DNA from: Chitinophaga sp. XS-30
GTDB lineage: Bacteria; Bacteroidota; Bacteroidia; Chitinophagales; Chitinophagaceae
Assembly: GCF_008086345.1 (NCBI RefSeq)
Contig: NZ_CP043006.1
Location: 1,796,032-1,860,031 of the forward strand
Direction of reading: 5' to 3'
DNA: 64,000 nt
The notes beneath the pieces were generated by a model. It was not told the origin of the DNA. It ran no database searches and was given only the letters and a program-made list of their open reading frames with translations. Positions 33,743-42,302 of the stretch are shown here, piece by piece. The number at the start of each line of letters is the position of its first letter. Positions within the stretch are counted from its first letter, which is position 1. A program made the position numbers and the translations under genes.

Positions 33743-35182
33743 ATGAAACGATATGCTAAATTACTGCTGGCACCGATGATATTACTGTCAGCATCTTGCA
33801 ACAAACTGCTTGATATTCCGGAGACGGATCTGATTGCGGGGCCCCTTGCCCTGAAGACCGTCTCTAACTGCGAGCAGGGCGTAATAGGTGGCTATGCTGC
33901 TTTGGGTGTTGAAATGCCGATACTGTTGAATGCTACTTTTTCCGATGAAGTGAAGAAATCGGAATTTTATAACGCCGGAACAACGCATGAATGGCAGTAC
34001 GGAACGGTGGACGTAGGTATCCGCGACAACTTTACCGCCATGCGGCCTAATTACCGGATCGTGGACCGTGTGAATCGCGTGCTGGCGGCGTTGCCGGTAG
34101 CAGATTCTCTTAAACCGGCCGATAATACTGCGCTGCGTAACAGGGTGAAAGGAGAAGCCTTGTTCCTGAGAGCATTCGCACACTTTGAAGTATTCCGTTA
34201 CTACTGTGGTCCCTACGCCGCCGGCGAGTTGGCGATGCCTTATATGGAAGTTTCTTCGCTTGATGTTGCAGCAAGGATCACAATGGAACCTTACTTCCAA
34301 AAATTGCTGAAAGACATCACGGACGCAAAAGCGCTGCTGCCGTCCAGCCTTACAGGCGATAATATCAATCGTGCTACAAAGGCTGCTGCAAGTGCACTGG
34401 AAGCCCGTATAAAACTGTATATGGAAGATTGGGCCGGTGCGGAAGCAGCCGCTACGGAGTACATCAATCAGTTGCCCTTGTCTCCCATCGATGAATTTGT
34501 TGGATTGTGGAAAGACCAGAATACCAACGAAACGGCTTTCCGCCTCGTCCGCACAACCACGCTCAGAATGGGCAGCCTCTGGCGTGGCACATCAGCGAAC
34601 GCCAATAATATCGGTACCGTTACCTGGATGCCTACGGACAAGTTATGGGATATGTATGATCAGGCGAATGATGTGCGTTTCGAAGCCTATCTGAAAGACG
34701 AACCGTTACTGTCTTCCAAAGGCCGCCCTTCAAAGATCATTCAAAAGTATGCCGGTACAGATTACGGTACTGCTAACGAAAATGTAAACAACGCCAAGGT
34801 CTTCCGCACCGGCGAAATGTACCTCATCCGTGCAGAGGCCAGGGCGGAACAGAACAGGGTTTCCGGCGCCAATTCCGCGTCAAGCGACCTGAATGCACTG
34901 CGTGCTGCCCGTATCACAGGGTATCTGGCTGAGGTTTTTGCTTCAAAAGATGCCGTGATCGCTGCCATCATGGATGAGCGGTTCAAAGAGCTGTGCTATG
35001 AAGGCCACCGCTTCTGGGACCTGAAAAGAAGAGGCCTGCCGGTTGCGCGCCGTGCGGACGAAGCGCCTTCTACCACTGCCGTAACACTGCCTGCCGGCAA
35101 TTTCCGTTTCCTCCTGCCCATCCCCAATGTGGAGATGCAGGCCAACCCGCTGATGGAACAGAACCCGGGTTACGGCGATTAA
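33743..35182 (+). CDS. RagB/SusD-family lipoprotein
   Basis: A 479-residue SusD protein. From the Met at 33743 the leader is MKRYAKLLLAPMILLSASC with a lipobox cysteine; a Met four codons earlier is the alternative. Typical blocks are GEALFLRAFAHFEVFRYY, MYLIRAEARAEQ, MDERFKELCYEGHRFWDLKRRGL and the closing LLPIPNVEMQANPLMEQNPGY. It works with the SusC upstream. A strong hairpin follows the stop, so the unit ends here. Confidence 0.92.
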   Translation: MKRYAKLLLAPMILLSASCNKLLDIPETDLIAGPLALKTVSNCEQGVIGGYAALGVEMPILLNATFSDEVKKSEFYNAGTTHEWQYGTVDVGIRDNFTAMRPNYRIVDRVNRVLAALPVADSLKPADNTALRNRVKGEALFLRAFAHFEVFRYYCGPYAAGELAMPYMEVSSLDVAARITMEPYFQKLLKDITDAKALLPSSLTGDNINRATKAAASALEARIKLYMEDWAGAEAAATEYINQLPLSPIDEFVGLWKDQNTNETAFRLVRTTTLRMGSLWRGTSANANNIGTVTWMPTDKLWDMYDQANDVRFEAYLKDEPLLSSKGRPSKIIQKYAGTDYGTANENVNNAKVFRTGEMYLIRAEARAEQNRVSGANSASSDLNALRAARITGYLAEVFASKDAVIAAIMDERFKELCYEGHRFWDLKRRGLPVARRADEAPSTTAVTLPAGNFRFLLPIPNVEMQANPLMEQNPGYGD

Positions 35183-35213
35183 CAATACATTCCTCACAAC
35201 AGATATTTCAGCG

Positions 35214-35250
35214 ATCCCCCGGATGTAAGCCCCGGGGGATTTCTGTTTTT
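35214..35250 (+). terminator. rho-independent terminator after SusD
   Basis: ATCCCCCGG (35214-35222) pairs perfectly with CCGGGGGAT (35232-35240) around a nine-base loop and is followed by TTCTGTTTTT. It separates the SusCD pair from the NHL-lipoprotein gene. Confidence 0.85.
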
Positions 35251-35379
35251 AAGGACTTTACAGCATTTTTGCCGGTTTATTACCCCCGAATCTCAACAGA
35301 ATGTTGTACTTTACAGTACCTGACCACCCCATGTAAAGCCTCCACAATCATTTTCAATAATTTATTAAACACCCCAACA

Positions 35380-36843
35380 ATGAAACAGCAAATGTTTGTC
35401 TGGTTTGCAGCGTGCCTGTTTATGGCCGGTTCCTGCAAACGCATCCCGTTCCCCTGGGACCGGGACCCCAAAGATCTCCAGGTTGTCATAACCGATGTCT
35501 CCGGTAAACCGGTAGATGAGGCATATGCCGGCATGACCCTCAAACTCGTTTCCCCTGCATTTGTCGATCTGAACAAACAGGGACTGATCAAGCGGGAGGG
35601 AAAGATATATTTTGATAAAGAAGAAGCGCAGATCAGGGAGGCGTCAGGGGATTATGTACTGCTGACGTTGCCGGTACTGAATTTACCTTACCATCTCAGG
35701 GTTGATATTTCCCTGCTGCTCAGAAATGAACTTTTATATCGCTGCAGAGCATGTATGTTGTACAGGCCAACGGTTTCGGGCAGCGTGTTTGCCGGTTTCA
35801 CGGAAGGCGCGGCTGACGGAACTTTCCACCTGCCGGCGGAAATGACGCTTGACGCCACAGGTAACCTCTATGTTATTGATCAGCGAAGCGGGCATGACCG
35901 TATTCTGCGTGTCAGTCCTGCTGGGGAAGTAGCGGATTTTGCCGGCGCCATGGATGAATTCGGGAGGCTGACGGGCATTGCCATCGATAATGGCCGGGGG
36001 CTGCTGTACGTTGCGGATGCTGCCAGCCAGCAGGTCAAAGCCATCCGGATAGCTGATCCTGCCAGTATAAATGTCCTCGCCGGCAGCGGGGCCCCTGGTA
36101 ATGTTGATGGAACAGGGGCCGCAGCCTCTTTCCGTTTCGGAGACAATGCGGTAGATGATTTCGGCCAGTCGGAAACCGGGCAGGGGATGACCATAGACCC
36201 GATGGGTAATCTATATGTGGGGGAACATTATGGAACAGATATACCGTTTGCTTCGCAATTGAGGAAAATAACGCCGGAAGGGGTGGTGACAACGGTCACG
36301 GGCAGCCGGATCGAGCCGATGGAGCAGGCAACCGTAGCCCTTCCGGCAGGTTTGAGCGTCGATGCGGACAACAATATTCATTATGTAAGCGGCAGCTCCG
36401 GATTTTTCCAGGGCATCACCCGCATCACCCCGGTGGGCGCCGCATCACGACTGGCTGGCATGATATCGTTTGAGGGGCTGGCGGATGGGACCGGGGCTGC
36501 GGCACAGTTTTCATATCCCAAAGCTATCGCCGCATTTGGGTCCGATCTCTATGTAGCAGACGGTACGAATGGCGCATTGCGCAAGGTCTCCGGTACCGGT
36601 GTTGTACAAACGCTGGCGGGTGTAGGCCATTTTGAGACGGCTGCTTATTGCGCCTGCCCGTTCGTGGGGCCGAGGGATAGCAGTTACGTCATGCCCCCGG
36701 TCTTTGCGCTGCCGGATGCCTACGAGTCCGCCGCCCGGGCGATCAGGATGAATCAGGCAGGAGGGGTAGCCGTACAGCATCCGGGATTGATATATGTGTC
36801 GGATTACGGATACAGATGCATCTGGAAGATCGTCGTGTATTGA
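35380..36843 (+). CDS. NHL-repeat beta-propeller lipoprotein
   Basis: A 487-residue lipoprotein. I chose the Met at 35380 (MKQQMFVWFAACLFMAGSC, a clear lipoprotein leader); the longer frame starts in the terminator region. After a short N-terminal beta domain (VITDVSGKPVDEAYAGM…) come NHL-type blades: LPAEMTLDATGNLYVIDQRSG, LTGIAIDNGRGLLYVADAAS, GQGMTIDPMGNLYVGEHYG, KAIAAFGSDLYVADGTNGALRK and LIYVSDYGYRCIWKI. Such propellers are binding rather than catalytic modules. It is next to a SusCD pair but behind a terminator, so it may be expressed separately. Confidence 0.83.
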   Translation: MKQQMFVWFAACLFMAGSCKRIPFPWDRDPKDLQVVITDVSGKPVDEAYAGMTLKLVSPAFVDLNKQGLIKREGKIYFDKEEAQIREASGDYVLLTLPVLNLPYHLRVDISLLLRNELLYRCRACMLYRPTVSGSVFAGFTEGAADGTFHLPAEMTLDATGNLYVIDQRSGHDRILRVSPAGEVADFAGAMDEFGRLTGIAIDNGRGLLYVADAASQQVKAIRIADPASINVLAGSGAPGNVDGTGAAASFRFGDNAVDDFGQSETGQGMTIDPMGNLYVGEHYGTDIPFASQLRKITPEGVVTTVTGSRIEPMEQATVALPAGLSVDADNNIHYVSGSSGFFQGITRITPVGAASRLAGMISFEGLADGTGAAAQFSYPKAIAAFGSDLYVADGTNGALRKVSGTGVVQTLAGVGHFETAAYCACPFVGPRDSSYVMPPVFALPDAYESAARAIRMNQAGGVAVQHPGLIYVSDYGYRCIWKIVVY

Positions 36844-36850
36844 TCATAAG

Positions 36851-36889
36851 CCGGTATGCCGCGGCGGGCAGAAGTCCCCGGCATACCGG
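36851..36889. terminator. bidirectional terminator hairpin between convergent genes
   Basis: CCGGTATGCC (36851-36860) and GGCATACCGG (36880-36889) are perfect 10-bp inverted arms between the convergent NHL-lipoprotein and PAP2 genes. There is no clear T-run on either side, so termination efficiency is uncertain. Confidence 0.6.
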
Positions 36890-36894
36890 TTGTA

Positions 36895-37506
36895 TCATGC
36901 CTGCCGGCGTTTACGGACAAGCCGCTGCGGAAATGAATTTTCTTTCAGTGAATAACGGAGCAGGGCAGCGGTTGCCCAGCCTGCCAGCACGCCAAACATC
37001 GCGCCGGCGAGAATATCCGTAGGGTAATGCTTTCCCACATACACCTGCGCATATCCGATTGCAAACGCCCATATCCACACCCAATACCAGTTTCTCCCTT
37101 TTATCATTCTGACCGCGCTGAACCAGAACATTGCCAGCCCGAAATGATTGGCCGCGTGCGAGGAAGGCATGGAGTTGAAGCCTCCGCATGGCACAAGGGT
37201 CCGCATGCTCGCCTGCAGGTCCGGATCATGGCAGGGGCGGCCTCTGGCGAACAGCGGCTTCAGGATGCTGCTATTCCCGTAGTCGGTGATGGCAAAAGTG
37301 ATCAGCGTCAGGATGACGAAGAGCCAGAGCTGACGGGGCATTTTCCACCAGACCCATAGCAGGATAGCGGCGTATAAAGGAATCCACGTCAGCGGTTCGC
37401 GCAACATCAGCATGAACCAGTCCAGCATCGGAATTGCCCAGCCGGTGTTTATCTTTTCGAAAAGGGTCTTATCCCATTGCCCGATGGTAGTGAAGATCAT
37501 CATCAT
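36895..37506 (-). CDS. PAP2-family membrane phosphatase
   Basis: A 203-residue inner-membrane protein with about six helices. The three phosphatase motifs are present: KPLFARGRP, the PSSHA block (SMPSSHAANHFGLAMFW), and the last motif with YVGKHYPTDILAGAMFG. Members remove phosphate from lipids such as undecaprenyl pyrophosphate or phosphatidic acid. I use the ATG at 37506, because the longer frame would need a TTG start. It is convergent with the NHL-lipoprotein gene and stands alone. Confidence 0.9.
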   Translation of the reverse strand: MMMIFTTIGQWDKTLFEKINTGWAIPMLDWFMLMLREPLTWIPLYAAILLWVWWKMPRQLWLFVILTLITFAITDYGNSSILKPLFARGRPCHDPDLQASMRTLVPCGGFNSMPSSHAANHFGLAMFWFSAVRMIKGRNWYWVWIWAFAIGYAQVYVGKHYPTDILAGAMFGVLAGWATAALLRYSLKENSFPQRLVRKRRQA

Positions 37507-38448
37507 GTAGATTGAGGTTGCGCTCTTTTGTTGTTCCAATAAGCTTGCCGTTTTTGCGGAATATTCGCTTCATGGCATACGAAACCTGCGAACGCCGGTA
37601 ATTCGCATATAAACTGTGGAAAAGCATCCTCAGATCGGCAAATTACCGGTTTCCCGGAATGAAGGGACCGCGGCATTTTACATGGAGGGCCACCGTTATA
37701 CGGAATTATATGTTTTTGCCGGCGAAACAGGCTAGCAGACCGGTTTGAGAGAAGATGCACTGCCCCATTAAATATCCGTTAACAATTTGTTTGAATTCCG
37801 TTGACAGCTTTTGTTAAAGTTACGTTATACTTTTAGGCAAGTTTTGAGACTAGACTATGCCATCCCTATATGCTTTAGATAACAGGGTAGGATGAGGGAG
37901 AATAACAGGTAATAACTTCAAAAGCCACGATACTGTACTATCGAGTCGCGTCAGGCTGTATATCTATGCCCGGCTGGAATTGACAAGCCGCCCGGGAGGA
38001 CAGGAAAATTATTTTAATACTAATATGCTAAATCGTTTTTGCTAAACTAGTTCAGTCAATCAGGTGTTCTTAATGAAATTTGCAACAGGGATTCCGCAAC
38101 CGGAATTATACAGGAATTTTCAAAACAGCGATTTGTGACAAGATTTATTCTATGTTATTTACGCATAAGCAGGTTTCCTAATCGTGATTTACAAAGATGG
38201 TAGATTCTGAAAAGGGGTCTATGATACGTTGTTGATGGGACAAGAAGCGTCATCAACAGAAGAACTGACCGGATTGGTGGCGGGATTTACAACGAAAGAT
38301 ATTTACAACGAAAGATATTAACCGGGATTATTTAATCTAGTACTGATCGTCAGTTCCAGAGGGGGGGTGCATGCTGATACAACACAAATACGAATAACAG
38401 ATCAACATTTCCATTAAAACGCATTTCAAAGCCAAAATCAATATTGAT
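37507..38448 (+). other. 942-bp intergenic region before the discoidin/SusCD operon
   Basis: I see no convincing gene. It holds a TTGACA/TATACT pair (37801-37806 and 37826-37831, 19 apart) that looks like a sigma-70 promoter but is not the Bacteroidota type. There is also an inverted repeat GTTGATG/CATCAAC (38231-38237 and 38251-38257) and the 16-bp tandem duplication at 38285-38316. It is probably a long regulatory leader. Confidence 0.5.
38285..38316. repeat. 16-bp perfect tandem duplication
   Basis: ATTTACAACGAAAGAT occurs at 38285-38300 and again at 38301-38316 with no spacer, about 130 bases before the discoidin-type lipoprotein start. It may be a recent slippage product or paired regulator half-sites. 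Confidence 0.85.
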
Positions 38449-39024
38449 ATGAAGATTTACAAATCGACCAAGATTAGCGCGGTGTTCCTGCTAACTCTGC
38501 TGGTGGCTATTGTCATGGGATGCAGCAAGAAAAAAGAGCGCGTCTATGAACTTTTGCCACCTGACCCTGAGACGGACAAGGATCTGACAGAACTGGCTAT
38601 CAAGCTCAATGTGAACATTGAGAATAGCGGTGGTTCGGGTGCAGGAGAGGGTTCCAAAAAGGTAATTGACGGGGACCTTGATTCCAAGTTCCTGATCTTT
38701 TCTTTCGCCCCTGATTTCTACATGGAGCTGGAATATGATATCGCGCAAAGATTGGATGCTTACACACTGACATCTGCCAATGATGCCCCGTCCCGTGATC
38801 CCAGGAAATGGAAGATCGTGGCCTCTCATAACCGTGAGAGTTGGACTGAACTCGATTCCCGTGAGGGTGAAACCTTCCCTGCCAGGAGGGAAACCAAACG
38901 GTATGAATTTGAGAACGCCGATACCTTCAAGTATTACCGGATCAATATCGAAGAGATCGGGAATGGTACAAGCGGGCTTTTTCAATTGGCTGAATGGCGG
39001 GTTATCAGAAGGCCGCAGAACTGA
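38449..39024 (+). CDS. discoidin (F5/8 type C)-like lipoprotein
   Basis: A 191-residue lipoprotein. The leader MKIYKSTKISAVFLLTLLVAIVMGC carries a lipobox cysteine. The body from about 60 fits a carbohydrate-binding F5/8 type C fold: KKVIDGDLDSKFL, YDIAQRLDAYTLTSANDAPSRDPRKWKIVASHNRESWTELDSREGE and YYRINIEEIG…LAEWRVI. It opens a four-gene series with SusC, SusD and a metallopeptidase, so it probably helps bind a glycan or glycoprotein at the surface. Confidence 0.85.
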   Translation: MKIYKSTKISAVFLLTLLVAIVMGCSKKKERVYELLPPDPETDKDLTELAIKLNVNIENSGGSGAGEGSKKVIDGDLDSKFLIFSFAPDFYMELEYDIAQRLDAYTLTSANDAPSRDPRKWKIVASHNRESWTELDSREGETFPARRETKRYEFENADTFKYYRINIEEIGNGTSGLFQLAEWRVIRRPQN

Positions 39025-39140
39025 TCGTTCACTCAATGACTTTTCATGCTCACTGGAACCGAAAAGCAGGGCGATTATACAACAAATGATGAAGTGCGTC
39101 TGTTCAGCATACATTTCTAAATCATCTAACCAAATTAACT

Positions 39141-42100
39141 ATGCTTAGAAATCGACTAAGAAAGTTTAATGTTATGAACTGCCTGTACATACTGGCTTTG
39201 TTCATATCTGTGGACGTGCTTGCACAGCAGGACGCCAAGATCCAGATCACAGGTAACGTAAAGGACGAATTGAAGTCCCCTATGCCTGGTGTAACGATTA
39301 TCAACCTGACCTCCAAAGCAGGTATAAATACGGATGGGAATGGTAATTTCCAGATAATGGCGCAACGGGGAGACTCCCTGGTTGCCCGTTTGATCGGTTA
39401 CGAACCATACTTTTTCATTATCAATAAAACGATTGATTTTGATATCACCATGAAAGCTACCAACAATAGCTTGAATGAGGTAGTGGTAGTGGGCTTTGGC
39501 CAGCAAAAGAAGATCAGTCTGGTTGGTGCGCAGTCATCCGTTAAAGTGGAGGACCTGAAACAGCCTGTGGCTAACCTCAGCGCCACACTCGCTGGCCGTA
39601 TATCCGGTTTGGTAGGCGTTCAGCGTACAGGCCTTCCTGGTTCGAACGGTGCGGATCTCTGGATTCGTGGCATCTCCACCTTCAACCAGTCCGGCAACAA
39701 CGCAGCACCGCTTATCGTAGTGGATGGAGTGCAGGGCCGTGATATCAACAGCTTCGATCCGGAGGACATCTCTTCCTTCACCATTCTGAAGGACGCATCC
39801 GCGACTGCCGTATATGGTGTTGCCGGTGCAAACGGTGTGATCCTCATCAATACCAAGAAAGGAATTGTAGGCAAGCCTACCCTGATGTTCAACTATAACC
39901 AAGGGGTCACTTCCTTTACAAAAATACCTGAGTTGACAGATGGAGTAATGTACATGATGCTCCGTAACGAAGCGCAACGCGCTACCGGCTTGACACCTGA
40001 GTATTCCAACAATACCATCAATTCCACCATTTTGAAGGAGGACGGTTTGTTATTCCCGAATGTGGACTGGATGGATGCCCTTTTCAAAGACGTTAGTCAG
40101 AACAGGCGGGCAAATTTCAGTGCAAGAGGTGGTTCTGAAAATGCGAATTACTATGTTTCGCTTGCTTACTATGATGAAGAAAGTTTGCTTAGAACTGATG
40201 CGCTGCAGAGTTACAATGCCTCAACCCGTTTCAGGCGTTATAATTTCACGTCTAACGTGTCGATGAATTGGACTTCCACCACGAAATTCGACCTTGGTAT
40301 TAAAGGCTATATTTCAACACTGAATCTGCCGGGTGTTAATCCGCAGGATGCATTCAGCAGAGTAATGGAAACTAATCCTGTACTGTACCCGATTATGTAT
40401 CCTGGTAACTTTGTTCCTGGTGTAAGCTCCGCCGGCGCGCAAAGAAACCCTTATGCAGAGGTTACCCAGACTGGTTACGAGAATACTTTCAATAATCAGA
40501 TATTATCAGATGCCCGTATTACTCAGGATCTGAAAGGTATTCTGCCGGGATTGTCACTTACCGCCATGTTTTCTTTTGACGTTTGGAACAGACACACAAT
40601 TGGCAGAACCCGTACAAGAAGTACCTATCTGATCAACAAGTCCCGTCCGTACAATTCCGATGGTTCTCTTAATCTGAACCTGATGTCTCAAGGTACCGAT
40701 GATCTGAGCTACTCCCGGACCAATGATGCCAACCGTCAGTTCTATACAGAGGCATCTGTCAACTATACCAAGGATATAGATGCAAAGAATAATATCACCG
40801 CCATGCTGCTTTTCAACCAGCGTGAGGAGACGCGGGCATTTGCAACCAATGTTACCTCTTCCCTGCCTTACCGCAGTCAGGGGCTGGCTGGAAGGTTGAC
40901 CTATGCCTATGATAACAAATATTTCGTGGAAGCGAACTTTGGCTACAATGGTTCCGAAAACTTTGCCCCCAGTGAGAAATTTGGTTTCTTCCCCTCATTT
41001 GGTGTGGGTTGGGTGCTCTCCAGCGAACCATTCTTCGAGCCAATGACCAATGTTTTCCAGTTCTTCAAGCTCCGTTATTCAAATGGTACTGTTGGAGATG
41101 GTGGAAATGGCGGCCGCCGTTTCGGCTATCTGACCCTGGTGAGCACTTCGGGTGATGGCCTTGATTTCGGTACTGGTTCCGGCAGAAGGAACTACGATGG
41201 TACACTGATCACAGACTATGGTACTGATGTAAGATGGGCGAAATCATACAAACAGAACTTTGGCGTGGAACTGAAAACACTGGGCAATAAAGTTTCTCTG
41301 AACGTAGACCTGTTCAAGGAAGAACGCTCCGGTGTATTCCTGCAAAGAGGGTCTCTTCCCAGTTTCATCGGCCTGAATAGTTCTCCCTGGGGCAATCTCG
41401 GTATCATAGAGAATAAAGGTATTGATGCAACATTGGAAATGATACCGATGCAGCTCAGCAAGGATATGACCCTTGATGTAAGAGCAACCTTTACTTATAA
41501 CAGGGATAAGGTAATAGAGAACGATCAGCCGAAGCAGCCGTTTGACTATATGGAGAGAAGAGGGAACAACTACCTGTCCAGGTACGGTTATGTGGCGGAA
41601 AAGCTGTTCGATAATCAGGAAGAGATCGACAAGAGCCCGAACCAGTCGGCAATTGGCGCTCCCCGTCCCGGCGATATCAAATATAAGGATCTGAACGATG
41701 ATGGCATTATCAACGCAAATGACGTTACCCGCATCGGAAATGGCGATGTGCCGACTACAGTGTACGGTTTTGGCTTTAACCTTACCTGGAAGCAGTTCTA
41801 TTTCGGAGCCTTCTTCCAGGGCGTGGGCGGTGCTGACAGAATGCTGTCCGGCGATGGCATCATTCCGTTCAATAATAGCACCGGCCCGGAAAGAAGTAAT
41901 CTTTTCCTGAAAGCAGAGGACCGGTGGACGGAAGAGAATCCGAACCCTTACGCATTCTATCCCCGCCTTGCTTACGGCAATCCAGCGAACAAGAACAATG
42001 CTGTGTCCTCATCCTGGTGGGTAAAAGATATCGATTTCCTGCGTTTGAAAACAGTGGATCTAGGTTATAATCTTCCCAAAGGCACATTGAGACGGATCGG

Positions 42101-42248
42101 GGTAAAAAATGCACGCATTTATCTGCAAGGTTTGAACCTGCTCTACTGGAGCAAATTTGATCTTTGGGATCCCGAACTGAATACCACCAATGGTACATCA
42201 TATCCCAATACCAGGTCTGTGAACATAGGTATTCAGGCTAATTTCTAG
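39141..42248 (+). CDS. SusC/RagA-type TonB-dependent transporter
   Basis: A 1035-residue outer-membrane transporter. The signal region is MNCLYILALFISVDVLAQ (a Met at codon 12 may be the true start). A regulatory-like domain follows (ITGNVKDELKSPMPGVTIINL…), then VVVVGFGQQKKISLVGAQSS, the signature LKDASATAVYGVAGANGVILINTKKG, and a barrel ending VNIGIQANF. The TTTCTAAATC motif stands in its leader. It lies between the discoidin lipoprotein and SusD, and it probably imports peptides or glycans released by the metallopeptidase; that is inferred from order. Confidence 0.93.
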   Translation: MLRNRLRKFNVMNCLYILALFISVDVLAQQDAKIQITGNVKDELKSPMPGVTIINLTSKAGINTDGNGNFQIMAQRGDSLVARLIGYEPYFFIINKTIDFDITMKATNNSLNEVVVVGFGQQKKISLVGAQSSVKVEDLKQPVANLSATLAGRISGLVGVQRTGLPGSNGADLWIRGISTFNQSGNNAAPLIVVDGVQGRDINSFDPEDISSFTILKDASATAVYGVAGANGVILINTKKGIVGKPTLMFNYNQGVTSFTKIPELTDGVMYMMLRNEAQRATGLTPEYSNNTINSTILKEDGLLFPNVDWMDALFKDVSQNRRANFSARGGSENANYYVSLAYYDEESLLRTDALQSYNASTRFRRYNFTSNVSMNWTSTTKFDLGIKGYISTLNLPGVNPQDAFSRVMETNPVLYPIMYPGNFVPGVSSAGAQRNPYAEVTQTGYENTFNNQILSDARITQDLKGILPGLSLTAMFSFDVWNRHTIGRTRTRSTYLINKSRPYNSDGSLNLNLMSQGTDDLSYSRTNDANRQFYTEASVNYTKDIDAKNNITAMLLFNQREETRAFATNVTSSLPYRSQGLAGRLTYAYDNKYFVEANFGYNGSENFAPSEKFGFFPSFGVGWVLSSEPFFEPMTNVFQFFKLRYSNGTVGDGGNGGRRFGYLTLVSTSGDGLDFGTGSGRRNYDGTLITDYGTDVRWAKSYKQNFGVELKTLGNKVSLNVDLFKEERSGVFLQRGSLPSFIGLNSSPWGNLGIIENKGIDATLEMIPMQLSKDMTLDVRATFTYNRDKVIENDQPKQPFDYMERRGNNYLSRYGYVAEKLFDNQEEIDKSPNQSAIGAPRPGDIKYKDLNDDGIINANDVTRIGNGDVPTTVYGFGFNLTWKQFYFGAFFQGVGGADRMLSGDGIIPFNNSTGPERSNLFLKAEDRWTEENPNPYAFYPRLAYGNPANKNNAVSSSWWVKDIDFLRLKTVDLGYNLPKGTLRRIGVKNARIYLQGLNLLYWSKFDLWDPELNTTNGTSYPNTRSVNIGIQANF

Positions 42249-42255
42249 CGGATCA

Positions 42256-42271
42256 GGCATCAGTTGATGCC
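42256..42271 (+). promoter_or_regulatory. small hairpin between SusC and SusD
   Basis: GGCAT (42256-42260) pairs with ATGCC (42267-42271) around CAGTTG in the 54-base gap between the two genes. It could adjust transcript stability or relative output; there is no T-run, so it is not a terminator. Confidence 0.35.
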
Positions 42272-42302
42272 CGATTATTGAAAAATGCAAAAACAGTAGT
42301 AA

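Noticed and set aside
36851..36889. Operator for the PAP2 gene
   Set aside because: It lies at the 3' ends of two convergent genes, so a terminator is the better reading.
37503..37760. 85-codon frame in the gap upstream of the PAP2 phosphatase
   Set aside because: No motif, no initiation context, and it begins in a region otherwise devoid of coding signal.
37801..37831. TTGACA-N19-TATACT as a sigma-70 promoter
   Set aside because: Bacteroidota housekeeping promoters use TTTG/TAnnTTTG and the spacer is long, so the match may be chance; only mentioned in the intergenic note.
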